64,000 nucleotides of DNA from Apostichopus japonicus (GCF_037975245.1 NC_092575.1:15418310-15482309); one strand, 5' to 3'; counted from the first letter of the stretch, positions 36,098 to 49,615 are shown. Numbers and translations: made by a program. Notes: generated from the letters alone by a model not told the origin.

Positions 36098-36339
36098 ATG
36101 AAATATGTATATTCTGTATGTTTTTTAATTTGTGGCTACTTATGGAAAGAAGGATGCATATTGATGATGGCTATAAAGAACTTCAGGTATCTTCATTTCT
36201 TGCAGCCGGACTCGATACAACATTTTACTGTAGCTCGCAATGTCCATTTGGTGCTCCCAGTCCTGGCATATATAGAGCTATTAAACTGTTAAGACATGGA
36301 TGTAAAATTCTAAGGAATGGTGTGTTATTGACAGCTTAG
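36098..36339 (+). pseudogene. Possible Ig-receptor 5' remnant
   Basis: Frame 2 opens MKYVYSVCFLICGYL, signal-peptide-like. Frame 1 continues with YKELQVSSFLAAGLDTTFYC and CPFGAPSPGIY, resembling the start of an Ig domain with its B-strand Cys, and stops at 36,337-36,339. The frame change in between and the early stop imply decay. Flanks at 36,780-37,000 share words (TTTATCAGCACGATCCG, TGTGGTACAAAAC) with the downstream regions of receptors C and D, which supports a family link. The domain call is tentative. Confidence 0.3.
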
Positions 36340-38848
36340 ATTATCCCTATTGTGTCAGTGAGAGTGGGATAGTTTGCATTACAATGCATGCATAGTCCAT
36401 GTAGAACACTCGTGTGTGAACGATTTTATCAAATCCAATATGTTATGCTTCATGTTGGCGAAATTTATTACATAGTTAATGGTACGAGTGACGCTTTTAC
36501 TTTCGCTATTTATTTTCATATTAACTTGAACAGGCAATATCCAAGTTCAGTTGAATGAGTGACAGTGCTAGACGTTTTGTCTCTATATTACACGGCTGTC
36601 TCCTGTACTTCCCTGTTTCACTTGTTAGCTTCTGTTTGAAATTAAATACTGATGCAATGTGTTTCCCTTTTCTGTTTCTCATGGGATCGCATTCACGATT
36701 CCTAAATATTTAACTGTAACATTTTGCTGTCTGCTCGCCTGTAATCTGTGCTTCCGCAAATAGTCTGAAGACTTATAACTAAACACCCCATTCACACAGA
36801 GATTGCAGTAATAAGAGCAAATGCTACCAATTTATCAGCACGGTCATGTTTAATCGGGTGCACTCGATTCACACATCAGTGATTACTTTTACAGTACTAA
36901 TAGCAAATGCTACCGACTTATCAGCACGATCCGGTTTTTGCTGTGGTACAAAACTTTTAAGTAACAGTGGTTACTGGGTTCTCTTTGTGTATTAGGTGGC
37001 ACTCGTTACTTCTGTGAAAACGTTAACACGACCTATATAAAGGGAGTGAAGACTCGCGCAAAAAGAAACGTCTAATGCCGGTAATCTGACCTGGTCTCGA
37101 ATGAGGTGTAACAGCACTGTTAGACACCACAAACGATCCCCGGCCCCGTCGATACATACAGTGTATACAACAGTACTATAGTTGCACAACGCATAACAGA
37201 ACTAAAGTACTGTATTGCAACTATAGTAGCCTACCGCGCGTGTTGTTATTTCGCAAATCACAGTTTTACTGAACACAATTTTAGAAAGTGCAGATGTTCA
37301 GACACATATATTGCTCTTATTATAGGCGAACTAACACCGGTTGACATAGGCAGTCAACGATTCCAACAGTGTGCGTTACATATTGAATGTTGACTATCCT
37401 TCGTGTGCAGTCTCGCATAGCTCCATTGTAAATAGTTACCGCTTTGCCAGGTAGTTGGCCCTGGCTACGAAGTAATCTTTGCAAATCACATTCTACACAA
37501 CTTGGTTGATTATCATCGTCTTTGTTCCAAACCCAAGCTCTACAAGGAAGAGAAAAGCACGACTATAGAGAATAAGGCAGGTACCACTTGGTGACGTATT
37601 TGAGGATTGGCAGAAGATACTAAACACTTTGGCGACTAGACACACAACCAGTTCGCAAGGCACATTCTCGATGTCCATGCTAAGCAATGTCACGATGTGT
37701 ATTCGTCGAAAAGTGGCTTTACCCTCGATCAAAGCAACATAGCGAAGGCAACTACTTATGCAGAAAGATCATCAGACCCATCACCAAACGCAGGTGACCG
37801 AAATTTCTTGTTAAAATAGACAATAGTGTAACCAAGTTGGCTCAATTATGTTTAGCTTACAGTAAGCCTAACTGTTACTTGCCTATGACCATCGGAATTT
37901 AGTACGAGCTTAATTACTATTAGTATTATATCATTCGTAGGCTTCTGGACCAGGTCGTAGATTTATGAGATAGAATTTACCTAAGCAGAAAAACGAAACT
38001 AAGTTTCAATCACTTACAAATCTGACTCCCAGAGGATATAATGGTTATCAATCAAAGCACACGATAGTTTCCTCCCCTGAAAACTTTACTTTCCTCCTTA
38101 AACGGTAACAATTTACTAAAGTTTCTTCATTTACTAGGCTTACGATCTCTTCCCACATACAGTAGCCTAGCCAATATGCCAATGTATTCAAGCAACACTA
38201 TGACCAACTTTCTTGGTCACCCATTGCAAACTGTAGGAAGAACATCATACAACTAACACCAAAGGACATGTCGAGTGTCTTTATGAACACAATTCTCAAT
38301 GAACACTATGACCCCTTTGGTGATCAAACATATCTGCACTGGCAGGAGAAGCATTTTGAGTGTGTCCACAAAATGGACCCAAACAAATGATTGACCCCTT
38401 TATGACCTTTGACATAAAATTTGTTAACACCCCATATGACCAGCTACTCAAGGATCACTATGACCAAGTTTGGTCATCACTCATGTGTACACACCAACTT
38501 GACTGGTAAGAGCTAAAATGTTGATTGAAAGTAGCATTTTTGATTAGTTAGTATCACTTTGTTTTTCATTAGAGCTTTATGATCAGAATTGACACATATC
38601 AAATCAGGCAAGTTGAGATAAGAGAGCACCTGTCAATATAATATTCACTTGCCCTGGGTAAGCAGTCAAGTCTTAATGTACAGCCCTGAGCTATATTCTG
38701 CCCAACACCTTCCCCCTAAAACCCCAAATCGCCTTTATCCACTGATGTGACACTTGATAACAATTTTTTGCAAACGTGTTGTTACAGCAAATATACACTG
38801 AACCATAGTCCTTTGAACTATATTGGAGTCCACATGCACGTAAGACTA
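36340..38848. other. No recognised gene
   Basis: 36,780-37,000 is a third copy of sequence found at about 51,000-51,070 and 59,340-59,420. 38,170-38,510 has repeated ATGACC/TTGGTCA phrases typical of an old dispersed repeat. Open frames are short and unsupported. Confidence 0.5.
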
Positions 38849-39050
38849 TTAAATAATAACTGAATTCTCCCAACCTCTAAATCCAGTGTAATGCCAATCT
38901 TCTGAAGAAATGATTCCGTATGTTCCACACTGCACATGATGGAATCACAGGTCTGTTGAATCGACCAGTTCTTCCTGCCTTCCGATACACGTAATGCATG
39001 ACCTGTAAGCAGTAAACCGGTATGGCTTGTTGTTTGACCGCTCTCCTAAT
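38849..39050 (-). pseudogene. Frameshifted P2X7-type zinc-binding domain fragment
   Basis: Three minus-strand frames read in succession give NNKPYRFTAYR, then YRKAGRTGRFNRPVIPSCAV continuing WNIRNHF, then SEDWHYTGFRGWENSVII and a stop at 38,849-38,851. The order AYR..., NRPVIPSC-x-VW-x-IR-x-F and YTGF is that of the zinc-binding C-terminal domain called P2X purinoceptor 7-like, which occurs in many copies, often without a channel, in invertebrate genomes. Two shifts break it here, and no P2X channel part is present. A pseudogene is the best call. Confidence 0.6.
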
Positions 39051-40392
39051 GCAAGCAAATCATACCGCTGAACCATGGCGAAGTCAAGAGATTATTGATA
39101 AGAATGGTCTGAATTATTTTTGTCCAAGTCCTCAGGAAGTGCGGAGCTTTCCCTTTTCAACTTAAGAATGCCTGAAGAAAAAGAGTAAAGATTTGTCGGA
39201 TGCATGAATGACATTCCAATAAAGCATAGAAGTTGCAGTTGGCTACTTTATAAGATATGAAGTATTTAATCACTCCTTGGTTTCTTCTTGTTTGCAAAGC
39301 ATGCATGCATGTGGTATGTATACATACATATTACATATACAAACAGTACATTCACACACACATACAATTTATATTCTTTAATGAGGCAGCATTCTTTTCT
39401 GAGCTATTTTTAGACCAGTGTTTCAGACATCTATATTCAGAAAAAAAAATTGCAAATGAAAATGTTTCCTACCATGAAACATGAACTAAAACCACAATTG
39501 AGAAATAATGTAACTTTGGAGAATTGACAATTTTGCCATAGAACTGGTGACAATGAACCTGAAATGTTCACCTATAGAATGTGAGAGCATGGGGGGGGGG
39601 GGTAAAATAGTGGGGTAAATGCTGATTTACGTCTAAGAAAGTGCAATACAATGATTATTTTTAGTAACTGCCTCAAACAAAGCCTGCAGCATGGACTAAG
39701 ACATTTTTAATGTAAATTTAAAGTGATAATTGAGGAAGGATTACTGCACTCCTAGTTATAGTCAAAATGTAATTTGTTACCTACAGGTACCCACCGATAT
39801 GCTAAAAAAATATACAAATGGGTTGGGGTGTTGGGTGGAAGGGGGCCTTGGACCCCCACCTCAACAGTCGGGAACTTCAGAAGAAAACACTTATTCAGGG
39901 TAATATCACTCAATCTGGATATCACTTAGACCGTACAACCATGTCATTCAAGAAACCACCAGTGAGCTCTCCCCACTGCTGAAATCCCACATTCACTATA
40001 GGAAAGGGAGGGGTGGGAGTGTGAAATGAACACAAGCATGCAGTTTTGGCTAATGCGAACATATAATGGTTAACTACACAATTGTACAGTGATTGCAAGT
40101 CTGTAACAGAGAACTTGTCATAACAGGGTGGTTAAAACGGAAGTTTGGTCACCTGTAAGTCTAGGTGAGATGACAGTTACAGTGAGAGAATTGCTACAAA
40201 AAGAAAAACTATGTTGAAATATTCACTACTAGAACATCACATACTATCTCAAATAACTGTTAGGGTTGTTATGTTTCCTGCGTTCCCGGCAGTTTTAATC
40301 CATTTTGCATTTTTCCTATAAAATTAACTAAATTGGTTTCATGCAGTGCTGTAATGAAGTATTGATGCTGGGAACAATGCAGCTTTGCAGAG
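39051..40392. other. No recognised gene
   Basis: Short homopolymers (G run at 39,592-39,602) and GGGGG/CCCCC-flanked transposon debris at about 39,820-39,880 are present. No open frame with support. Confidence 0.45.
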
Positions 40393-40492
40393 CAGGGGCG
40401 GATCCAGGGGGGGGGGCCGGGGGGCCCGGGCCCCCCCTTTTTGAAAATTCTGATTTTTTACCGCGTTCGAGGGAAAGGGCCCCATGCATGAT

Positions 40493-42551
40493 CAGTGGCG
40501 TAGCTACGGGGGGCCTGGGGGGCCGAGGCCCCCATGAAATAGGCTGGCCCCCCACTGGGAATGGGTGAAAAAAATGTTGTAAAAAAGTAAAAATAAGTGC
40601 GATTCACTTATATATTTTGTTCAATAATTTGGGAAATAGAGTTACACAATTATCTCGTCTGCATCTGGCAGAATAAGAAAAATAAATATCTGTAGTAATC
40701 ATGAGAATGGTCACACAGCATGGCATGGCAATGGTCGATGCGACGATTGCGACCATATACCACGAACCTTGTTGTGCTGCGCGATATCGAACCGGACCCC
40801 CCTGCTCTTGGCCCAAAAAAAAGAGGGAAAAAAAGAGAGGAAAAAAAAATTAAATTAATCGCCAATTTTAAACATGTAGGACGTCAGAAAAGCGGTTATC
40901 CTCACAAGTCATCCAGGTGTGTCTTTTCCGTCAAATGAACTATACTGTGCACGCGTGCTACAGGTGCTAAAAATGCCTAACAATCTCAATTTTCAGACCG
41001 AAAAGTTTAAAAATTGAGGTGGTGTTCGATTTTTTTTGGGCGGTGAGGTTACAGAGCGGTAGGCTGCTAGGATGCGCTAACAAATTTTTCATGAGCAAAC
41101 CCCTCACCCTTCCAGAATCCTGGATCCGGCCCTGCATCAAACAGTGGTGACGGAACGGGAGGGGAAGGCATTATGATTTTTGTATCATCTCAGCTCATCT
41201 GATATGTAATACCATATTTCATAGATTGTTTTTTCTCATCAATTGAGAAATTGCAGACATGAGATCCATATTTTCAGGCTAGGTACATGCTGCTTAGAAT
41301 ACTCGGGAAGTGCCGTTTCCGGCCATCTGGGAGGTTTGTAAAGCCAAAAATTTCCTTGTACGCTCCGCGCCAACCGATGATGGCGCTCCGCTTAGATAGT
41401 CTTACGTTCAGGCGTGGCTGGACCAGTCAGACCCCCCCCCCTGTCACAAATCCCTGCATCCGCCCCTGAATTGTCATTGAATATTCCACAAAACAACTTT
41501 TGTATGCCCATGAAACTGTCGAAATATGATTTTCACTACTGGTAGAAATATAAAATATTGGGAATTCTGAAATTCCTGCAAACATGCGGCTGTGCCTGTT
41601 CAATACTCACTACTGTATCGCCTTAAAAAATGATGAGTGGAAATAGTTTCTCCAGGACCGTATCGTATCGTGGGTATCGAGTGCGTCTGATATACGAACG
41701 TACGTAGTACGTACGTACGTCTATGATGATATGCACTGTATTGTACTGATAAAAACATGGTGAATTTCACTCCATGGGAGTAATCACTGAGCACATTCCG
41801 ATATAAGAGTGAATTTCCACTCCATTGGAGTAAATCTTACCTCCTAATAGAGCTATATTCACTCATATTAGGAGTGAGGGTTAACTCCAATAGAGTTAAA
41901 TTTCACTCTTAATTTGAAGTGCGCCGAGTGATCACTCCAATTGAATGAAATCCACTCATTTGTTTTTAGAGTGTTGCTAGATATATGAAGAAGAAATTTA
42001 CATACCAATACATGTTATCGGTCATCGATTGGCACAAAAAGCCAGATTCTGATGACAGCTGCCTCAAGAAACCCAATAAATGGCCTAATTAGCACCGAGC
42101 CACCAATGTGGACCATTACCGAAACATCGATGCGTGTTAGTCTTCCATCCCCTTCCTCTAATGCTATTTAAGTCCACATGTGGGCATATCCTGCAAATCT
42201 ACCGGTAGCCCACAGGGGTTTGAATTGGGAGAAAGGCCTTGACAGCTTGAAACGACAAATGATGCCAACTTCCCTCAAGTTAAAAGTCTGGCTGAGTTGG
42301 CAAGGCCAGTCAGCATGAAAGAGAAAAACTTTTTTGCATTTCTGTCACCAAAGTTGCACATCTTTTGGTTGCTATTTTGCCTCACAGGTGCCATCTCCTG
42401 CGATCTGGGGGGTGCTGAAATCTCAAATTTTCTCTGTACGCTCCGCGCCAACCAAGGTGGCGCTCCGCTTAGATAGTAACCTCCGGCCCCCACAAGCAAG
42501 AACAGCCCCCCATGCCCCCCCCCCACTCAAAAAATCCTAGCTACGCCACTG
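40493..42551. mobile_element. Inner hAT-like element with CAGTGGCGTAGCTACG ends
   Basis: Starts CAGTGGCGTAGCTACG and ends CTAGCTACGCCACTG, inverted terminal repeats of about 15 bases. Flanking octamers TGCATGAT and TGCGTGTA agree at only five of eight positions. The phrases GTACGCTCCGCGCCAACC and GGCGCTCCGCTTAGATAGT occur twice (about 41,360 and 42,440), so the interior is itself composite. Confidence 0.55.
41755..41975. repeat. Cluster of GGAGT/ACTCC palindromic words
   Basis: ACTCCATTGGAGTAA, TAATAGAGC...CTCATATTA, ACTCCAATAGAGTTAA and CACTCCAATTGA recur in alternating orientation over about 220 bases. The organisation resembles transposon subterminal arrays. No coding content. Confidence 0.6.
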
Positions 42552-42987
42552 TGCGTGTAAGTTTTTGTAAAATAAATTTGCAAAAAGAGTACACCATCAT
42601 TCTGATAAAGTGAAGGTGAGAGGGGCACTCTGACTGCATCAATAGTCTCCATCTGGAAGAGGGCATCCAAGATGAAATGGCCTGGAGTAGCCTGGTAAAA
42701 AGTAGTTTGCATCACCACCTATTCCCCAAAGACGTAAATCCCAAGCTCATTGCTCGAAATTGCAAATATATGCCCGGCAAACCATGATTACATGATTTAT
42801 TGGAAATAAATTTTACTCCAAACTTTCACGAAAAGTAGCACCAGATTGCACCGAGGACCTCCATATTTTGTGAAATTTTCCAAAGGGGAGGGGGGCATTC
42901 ACTCCCCTTAGACCCCTCCCCCAGGACGACGATTAGGCATTTCCCATCTGGGCCCCCCCCTTCGGCGAAATCCTGGATCCGCCACTG

Positions 42988-44987
42988 CAGAGTAATACTG
43001 TCATGTCTTTTGACAGAAGATGATACCCTTCTTTATGTAGCCACAAAGTATGTGCTCTACTTTGTCAAAGTATGCATTTGTTTCCTTCATTTTTGCTGAA
43101 AATTTCCAAAATCATTGGTGCCATAGAGGTCTAATTGGATCAATATTGTAGCTGGCGACAAACTTGAATTCTAGATTATATGGTCACGCAACTTTTACTA
43201 AACTTAAATAATTAATTTCTTCAAAAATGATGACTTTAAAATGATTGTTTTGGATTGTGTGTTCCATCAGGGAATTGCTCCTCAGGATAATTGTTCCCTG
43301 GTTCCACTAGTTTAGCGCTAAAAGTGCCGGTGCTATTTACAACCTTGGCCCACTTACAGAACCTACACTGTATACAGTCTCGACATGTAAAGAAATGACA
43401 AAGCAAACAGTAGTACTAGGCCTACTACCCGGTCATAATCAACTTTTCGAGGCTCCTATTGAATTTGACATTTGTTGTAACACTTATTAATATTCTATTT
43501 TCTGCTATATTTCGTGGTTATTAGTTACTGAATCTTTGATTGTATATGTAGTTGAGATAACAATGGCTACGGAAGAAAGCAAATTCACTAGCTATGTAAC
43601 TGCTTCAATAAACCTCAATATGTGTTTTTTGTTTTTTTATATATATTTTAAAACAAAAATATACAGTAGGCCTAACCAAAATATTCTTGGAGAAGGGTAA
43701 TTCAGCCTAACCGAAAGTCAGAATGTTCATAGCATAACCAAATGTACGTATTGAACTTACATTACTTGTGCTCTCCGAAGCTGTTTCAGCAAACGCTATT
43801 GTCTTCTTCTGTCGTCGATTTGTACAATTTAATTACAAAAGTACAAAAGTTACTGCAAAAATGTCCTGCCTGCATGGACACGCGCCTCTACCATCTGATC
43901 TACGACAAAGGTTTTGCAATTAAACGTCAGAGGATCTCTACCGTACCTATCCTGACTTTCTATTTCTCAACCGAGTGAACTCATTACTGCATGCTTCCAT
44001 CGAAATTACACACAGCTTGCTACTGTTCGTAATTAGGCATTAGTGTACAGTCAATGCATACAGGCTGCGGTTAACACCCACATCACAGTGTACACAAACA
44101 GCGATGGACATCTCAGGTCCAGCTAAAGATAACAAGGTATCACATTTCATTACTGTCTGCATAATTGTGTAGCAACAAAGAAAAACTTCACTTGCAGGCA
44201 ACGGAAAGTTAACTTTTTTTAGGAGGCGACACGCGGTTTGGGGTGAGTCTCCAATGCATTTAAACCTCTTAAAATGCTAATTCCCTCAAACCATGGAGCT
44301 ATAAATAGATATGTTTATAGCTCCATGCTCAAACGAGGAAAGGAATTGTCGACCCAAAGGAAGCAAATATGGTGACATAAGACTTGGCTAGGAATACACT
44401 GCTAACAAATTAATAATCAGTAACGTCCAATGAAAAATAATTATCATGGCTGAAATTAATATATAGAACTACAGCTATGATGATCGTAAACGGAAGTTCC
44501 TTAAATCCTAAAGTTACCTGAAAATGTATCGATTAAAGGTCCTAGATGTCATTTTATATGATTACTTGCTCAATTTACTCACAATGGTATGTGTTTGCAA
44601 GTAGCTAATTGCAACCCAAAACAAAACATATCCTCAATTTACTTCCTCCACAAAAGTATGTGGCATACCCAATTCCTAAGTTCATAGAACCTGTCCATAC
44701 CCACAAATCACAGTAATTCCATATTTCATGATTTGATTATTCAGTAAAGTAAGTCTGAAAACGTCTCTGTACAACCATATCTAAGTTCAGCTTTATACGA
44801 AATACGATTACATGGAACTTTGAAACGTTATCAGTCCCATTCTCCTGAAAACGTTTCCCCATTTTATTTTCCATGATAATGTAAACCTATGCTATCCCGA
44901 AGGAGTGTTGTTTGTTTTAATCGTGAGTTGTAAGTCGAGTAAACTGATGTAAAGTAACAACAATATGGTACGATGGTGTATAAGTGA
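42988..44987. other. No recognised gene
   Basis: Ordinary AT-rich sequence. The frame 43,742-43,978 has no recognisable domain, splice support or repeat relation. Confidence 0.45.
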
Positions 44988-45344
44988 CAGTGGCGTAGGA
45001 AGGTACTTTTGAGAGAGGGGGGGGGTGAAGACTGGTGGCCGGCCTGGGGGAGGGGTCTAAGGCGAGGGGGTGCCCCATCCCCTTTAGATTTTTTTTGCAT
45101 TTCCAGGTGGCCTCAGATGCAATTTGGTGCAATATAGCACACTTCAACACCCACTCTATTTTGTAAATAATTTTGCATTTTCACCTGGCCTTAAAAATGC
45201 AATTTGAGATTTTTTTCGCATTTGGAAATGAGAAAGGGGTTTTCTGACTTGCGAAGCGGGGGTGGAATGATACTTCCGCCCCCTTTTTTTCACTGGAGGG
45301 GGGGGGGGGGCTGGCGCCCCCAGCCCCCGGTTCCTACGCCCTTG
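44988..45344. mobile_element. 357-bp hAT-type MITE with 8-bp target duplication
   Basis: Begins CAGTGGCGTAGGAAGG and ends GGTTCCTACGCCCTTG, near-perfect inverted ends. Flanking octamers ATAAGTGA and ATTAGTGA match at 7 of 8 positions, the target-duplication length of hAT elements. Internal runs of G and C and repeated TGGCCT/TTTTGCATTT phrases, with no transposase, make it non-autonomous. Confidence 0.8.
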
Positions 45345-46488
45345 ATTAGTGACTTCGTAAGGAACAACTTTAAAAATTTGGTCGAAATTCCGAGCAAATA
45401 TATAGACAATGCTAGATTAAAGTGATTCCTTGCGTACCGATACGGGGAAAAAAGAGGTAATGATTTAATTGTGATAGTTGTTAAAACTAACGTAAAACGG
45501 CGTAAAAATGGTAACATTTTGTAAGCACCTTTGAGAAAAAACACATTTTCATTATTAGATTGATACCATGCCTAGATGTGAGTTTGCAATGCATATGCAA
45601 CAATAAACAGCGATGCATACTACTCAAGGTTTAGTTTAAGTTCCAAGTTTGAGTTTAAACGTTGAACTGGAAGCCATCCGACGTGCAGTTGTAATCCATA
45701 AACCCTTGTGGGTTTCTCCCACATTCGTGGTCGCGTCGTCAAAATAATCAAGGCCAGCTTTAGTTATGTAGCTCCATGGTAGTTTTTATGGTCGAGTATT
45801 CGCTACTGATAGTGGTAATGCATTGGTAAGGTACATATACTACATACACTAATCCTGTTAGATAGTAGTAGTATGCTGTACTAGTAGTGATACCGGTTTG
45901 TAATCTTCTCGACTCAATTCTTCCTTTACGTTAGGTTCTATCAACCGACAACAATTTTCATATCGTAAAACTTTGGAAGTGAGATTATTGCTGACTTGAA
46001 TATATAATAAAGATGGTAAGTCGGTGTTCCTTTGAGTTGCTTCATCGAACGTCAGTTGGAACTTGAGCTAACAGTCAGTAGGCCAACTACTATACTAGCA
46101 GCCTAGATCTTAGTATGATTTCCCTCAGCCTAGCCAGAGACGTACTTCTAATAAAGTTACGCTATTAGGCGTAGTTAGAGAGAGATTGTGAAGATGAACA
46201 AAGGTGAAGATGGTCGAGGGTCTGTGATACCAAGTATATTATTATATGTGACCATAGGCTAGGTTTTGTACACTAATTACTGTTGTCACTAGTATGATAG
46301 TCTCATCGACGATCAACTGTTCTTCGAGCAAGGAGAGCTTCGTTGGTATCAAAAACGTATTACGTATCTCTCATAGAAAACGAATAGGAAATGAACAGTT
46401 TTATGTATTTTCTTTTCCAAAACGTACTTTAAAACTTTGACCATTTCTTGGTGACGTAAGTAAGTAAGTAAGATCTGAGGCCCGGTAG

Positions 46489-46540
<52 letters not shown>

Positions 46541-46849
46541 CATACATACATAAAATCGTATCTAAAATCGTATGGTGTCAGTCAGAATATTTTAATTATT
46601 TTTTATCGTGCTATCATTGAAAGTATTTTAACTTTAAACATTTTAGTCTGGTTTGGTCGCGCGAGTCAGAATAATCTTAGGAAAGTAGAATCTGTCATAA
46701 GAAACCCATCATTTCTTTTTCATTGGGGCGAGCAGCGAACATTTTCATTCCACGGGAAAGAATGAATTATCACCTACTATTCAATTTATTGATGTTACAC
46801 ACAAAATAATGCATATTTCTCAGAAAAGTTTGGGTGACAAAAGCCTTTC

Positions 46850-47340
46850 TAAGTGCCACCATTTTACATGTAGGCATCACCAGGATTCCAAAAAAATTCA
46901 AAAGGGCAGGGGGACACCCCCTCCCCTTATACCCCTCCCCCAGGACGGCGATTCGTGGCATGGACCAGCATTTGCCTTCTCAAGAGTTGGGAGCTATGTA
47001 AATGTATGAGCATGAGGATTTACAGTTTAACACCATTTTGCAGTTACAGGCTGGTTGTAAGAAATCTATAACCTATGAGAAATAAAATTTCTTGAGAAAG
47101 ATGATCCCAACTTTGTTTTATAAATATTTTAGAAAATTACACCTGGGAAACATTTTTTTAGAAGTAAATTAACATCACCATTGTACACTTTTGTCGCACC
47201 AAATTGCATCTGAGGGCATTCAGCAATAGAAAATTTTCCAAAGGGGAGGGGGGCACCCCTCCCCTTAGACCCTCCCCCATATCACTCTAATGCCACTTTG
47301 GCCCCTCCCAAACAAAGGTCCTGGATCCGCCAGTGCCTGT
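46850..47340. mobile_element. hAT-like element fragments
   Basis: Two stretches of AGGGG...CCCTCCCCTTA-ACCCCTCCCCC type (about 46,890-46,945 and 47,235-47,285) and a terminal CCTGGATCCGCCAGTGCC at about 47,320 match the ends of the elements at 40-43 kb. A clean left end is not seen. Confidence 0.5.
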
Positions 47341-48940
47341 GATCAGTCCAGGACATCATTACTGACATCCCATGTTATTCGGGCATGTGGATATATCGTT
47401 AAAAATACAGTTTTAAGTCAAATGAGGTGGTGATAATTGTTTTCATTAGGCTCTAGTCATAATGCATCCGAAAAGAAAGCCGTAGCCGGTCTTTGGGCCT
47501 AATCTATTTATATCCAGGTTCCAGTAAAATAACAATACAGCTGCTGAGCATACGAAACCAGTAAAGTAATTAGATTCCAATTTAATTGCTTCTACTATCG
47601 CTTCCTAAGAATTTCCTGTAAAACTGCAGTCCACTGCCTTTTTTGACGATTTTGGCACGCATATGCGGCACACGATATATATATATATATATATTGTAAT
47701 AATGGGAATATTTGCTCAATGAATGTTATTGCTTCATTTTTCTTTGTTTGCTATCCTGCTTTAGTGTTAGTGTATATGGACATGTTCAGTCAGTAATTGT
47801 TTTGTATATATGTGATCTGTTAGGTTTTAAGGGTATTGGTTTGTGGTCACACGAACTTGTCTATTCCATATTACAATACTACAGCTAACATGCTAACTTA
47901 TATGCTAACATATGTGAGATAGAATATCTCACAAATGCAAAAATATTTCAAATAGTGCAGCTAGCATATGTGGAGAGCACAGCTGGCACAAGAGGCTTGC
48001 GCGACCTCCAGAGTTGCAGATAAGGACTGGTACTTTTAATCCCAGTTTACCATTCTGAACTGAGAATCTGAGCCTACTACTTGTGAATGCCTATTGTATA
48101 TATTTTGTACAGAGCATTTAATATGCTACAGTGAAGTAGAATGTAAATATATATATTAGTAAACTGCAACTGCATACTTTTCTGTCTCAAACTTACTTCT
48201 ATTCTTGAGGTCTCCAGTCTTCCGAACGTCTCCAACTTCCAAGCATATCCCGCACCCAGGTGGGTTTACGTTACAATATGTATGGCTATAGGCGTATACG
48301 ACATAAACATATATCAAGGTGTGGGATATCAACGCTATATTGAAGTAGCTTACTATCCAGTGCTTGCTATAGGTGTGAGTTAAGGAATGACCACACATTG
48401 TCGAGTGCATGGCGTAAACACGTATGTTTGCTGTTCGTGAAGACATTCCAATGTGCTTGTACAGCCAGCTAACGGTGGCAAAAATCGAGTCCTTTCAACA
48501 CTTAAAGTTTTGCTGATATATTTCAATATGGTCGTTTGGCGTGTTGGCTGACTCACGAAACTCAAAATCTAAGAAAAATGCTAAATATTACCATTGCTTT
48601 ATTCTGAGGTGGTGTAAATTAAAAGGATTTCAATTTGCGGATTGGAGACGAACGTCAAATTAAATTCGATTTTAACCTGAAGAAGTGTTTCTATAGACAT
48701 GTTAAAAACTCGGTTCAGACAGTGCAAATCCCGAATCGAGTTACTTCTTTAGTACTTAATAATTATCGGTTGTCGTATTTCCATGGTGTCCAGAAGTCTG
48801 AGATCCGGCCAGAATTGCAAAGAGATGTTTTACTTAAGTGGGGAAAACTGTCTTACAAGCCGTTGCGTATGGAGAAATATCTCCATTCCCTTAATCTGTA
48901 CCGTATTGAAAGATTCTGTTTAACCATGCTATCAAATGAG
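47341..48940. other. Unassigned region; one unrecognised open frame
   Basis: The + frame 48,635-48,946 (TTG-initiated as listed, about 103 codons, ending SNEI-stop) is not low-complexity but resembles no family I know. It could be a 3' exon. Otherwise AT-rich sequence with short TA runs. Confidence 0.25.
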
Positions 48941-48989
48941 ATATAATAGACATATATTATTCACTAATCATTGGAAATCAACTAATCCC

Positions 48990-49615
48990 TTCATTATCGA
49001 TTTTACTAGTTATAATAGATATCTGTTACTAGCAATATTGTGCCATCAGGGATGTGGAGAATGCTTTCATATAAAAAGGCAGTGAGATCAAGACTTATTT
49101 TAGTATGAACTTGTATACGTAATAAACTTCAAGCAGATGAAAGATGATTTTATTCGATTTTACTAGTTATAATATATATCTGTTAATAGCAATATTGTGC
49201 CATCAGGGATGTGGAGAATGCATATAAAAAGGCAGTGAGATCAAGACTTATTTTAGTATGAACTTGTATACGTAATAAACTTCAAGCAGATGAAAGATGA
49301 TTTTATTCGATTTTACTAGTTACAATATAGATATCTGTTAATAGCAATATTGTGCCATCATTGATGTAGAGAATGCTTTCATATAAAAAGGCAGTGAGAT
49401 CAAGACTTATTTTAGTATGAACTTGTATACGTAATAAACTTCAAGCAGATGAAAGATGATTTTATTCGATTTTACTAGTTACACTATAGATATCTGTAAT
49501 AGCAATATTGTGTCATCATTGATGTAGATAATGCATATAAAAAGGCAGTGAGATCAAGATTTATTTTAGTATGAACTTGTATACGTAATAAACTTCAAGC
49601 AGATGAAAGATGAGC
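48990..49615. repeat. Four tandem copies of a ~155-bp repeat
   Basis: The word AATAAACTTCAAGCAGATGA recurs at 49,121, 49,274, 49,433 and 49,587 (spacing 153-159). Units also share TTACTAGTTA, GCAATATTGTG, AAAAGGCAGTGAGATCAAGA and TATACGTAATAAAC. It directly precedes the duplicated receptor module C. Confidence 0.9.

Larger units (their letters stand above)
40393..42987. mobile_element. Nested hAT-like elements (outer element)
   Basis: The left end CAGGGGCGGATCCAGG (40,393) and right end CCTGGATCCGCCACTG (ending 42,987) are inverted. GCAGAG occurs just before the left end and TGCAGAG overlaps the right end, a possible target duplication. Further ends lie inside (TGGATCCGGCCCTG at about 41,120-41,134; GCATCCGCCCCTG at about 41,456-41,468), so several elements are nested. 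No transposase frame was found. Confidence 0.55.
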
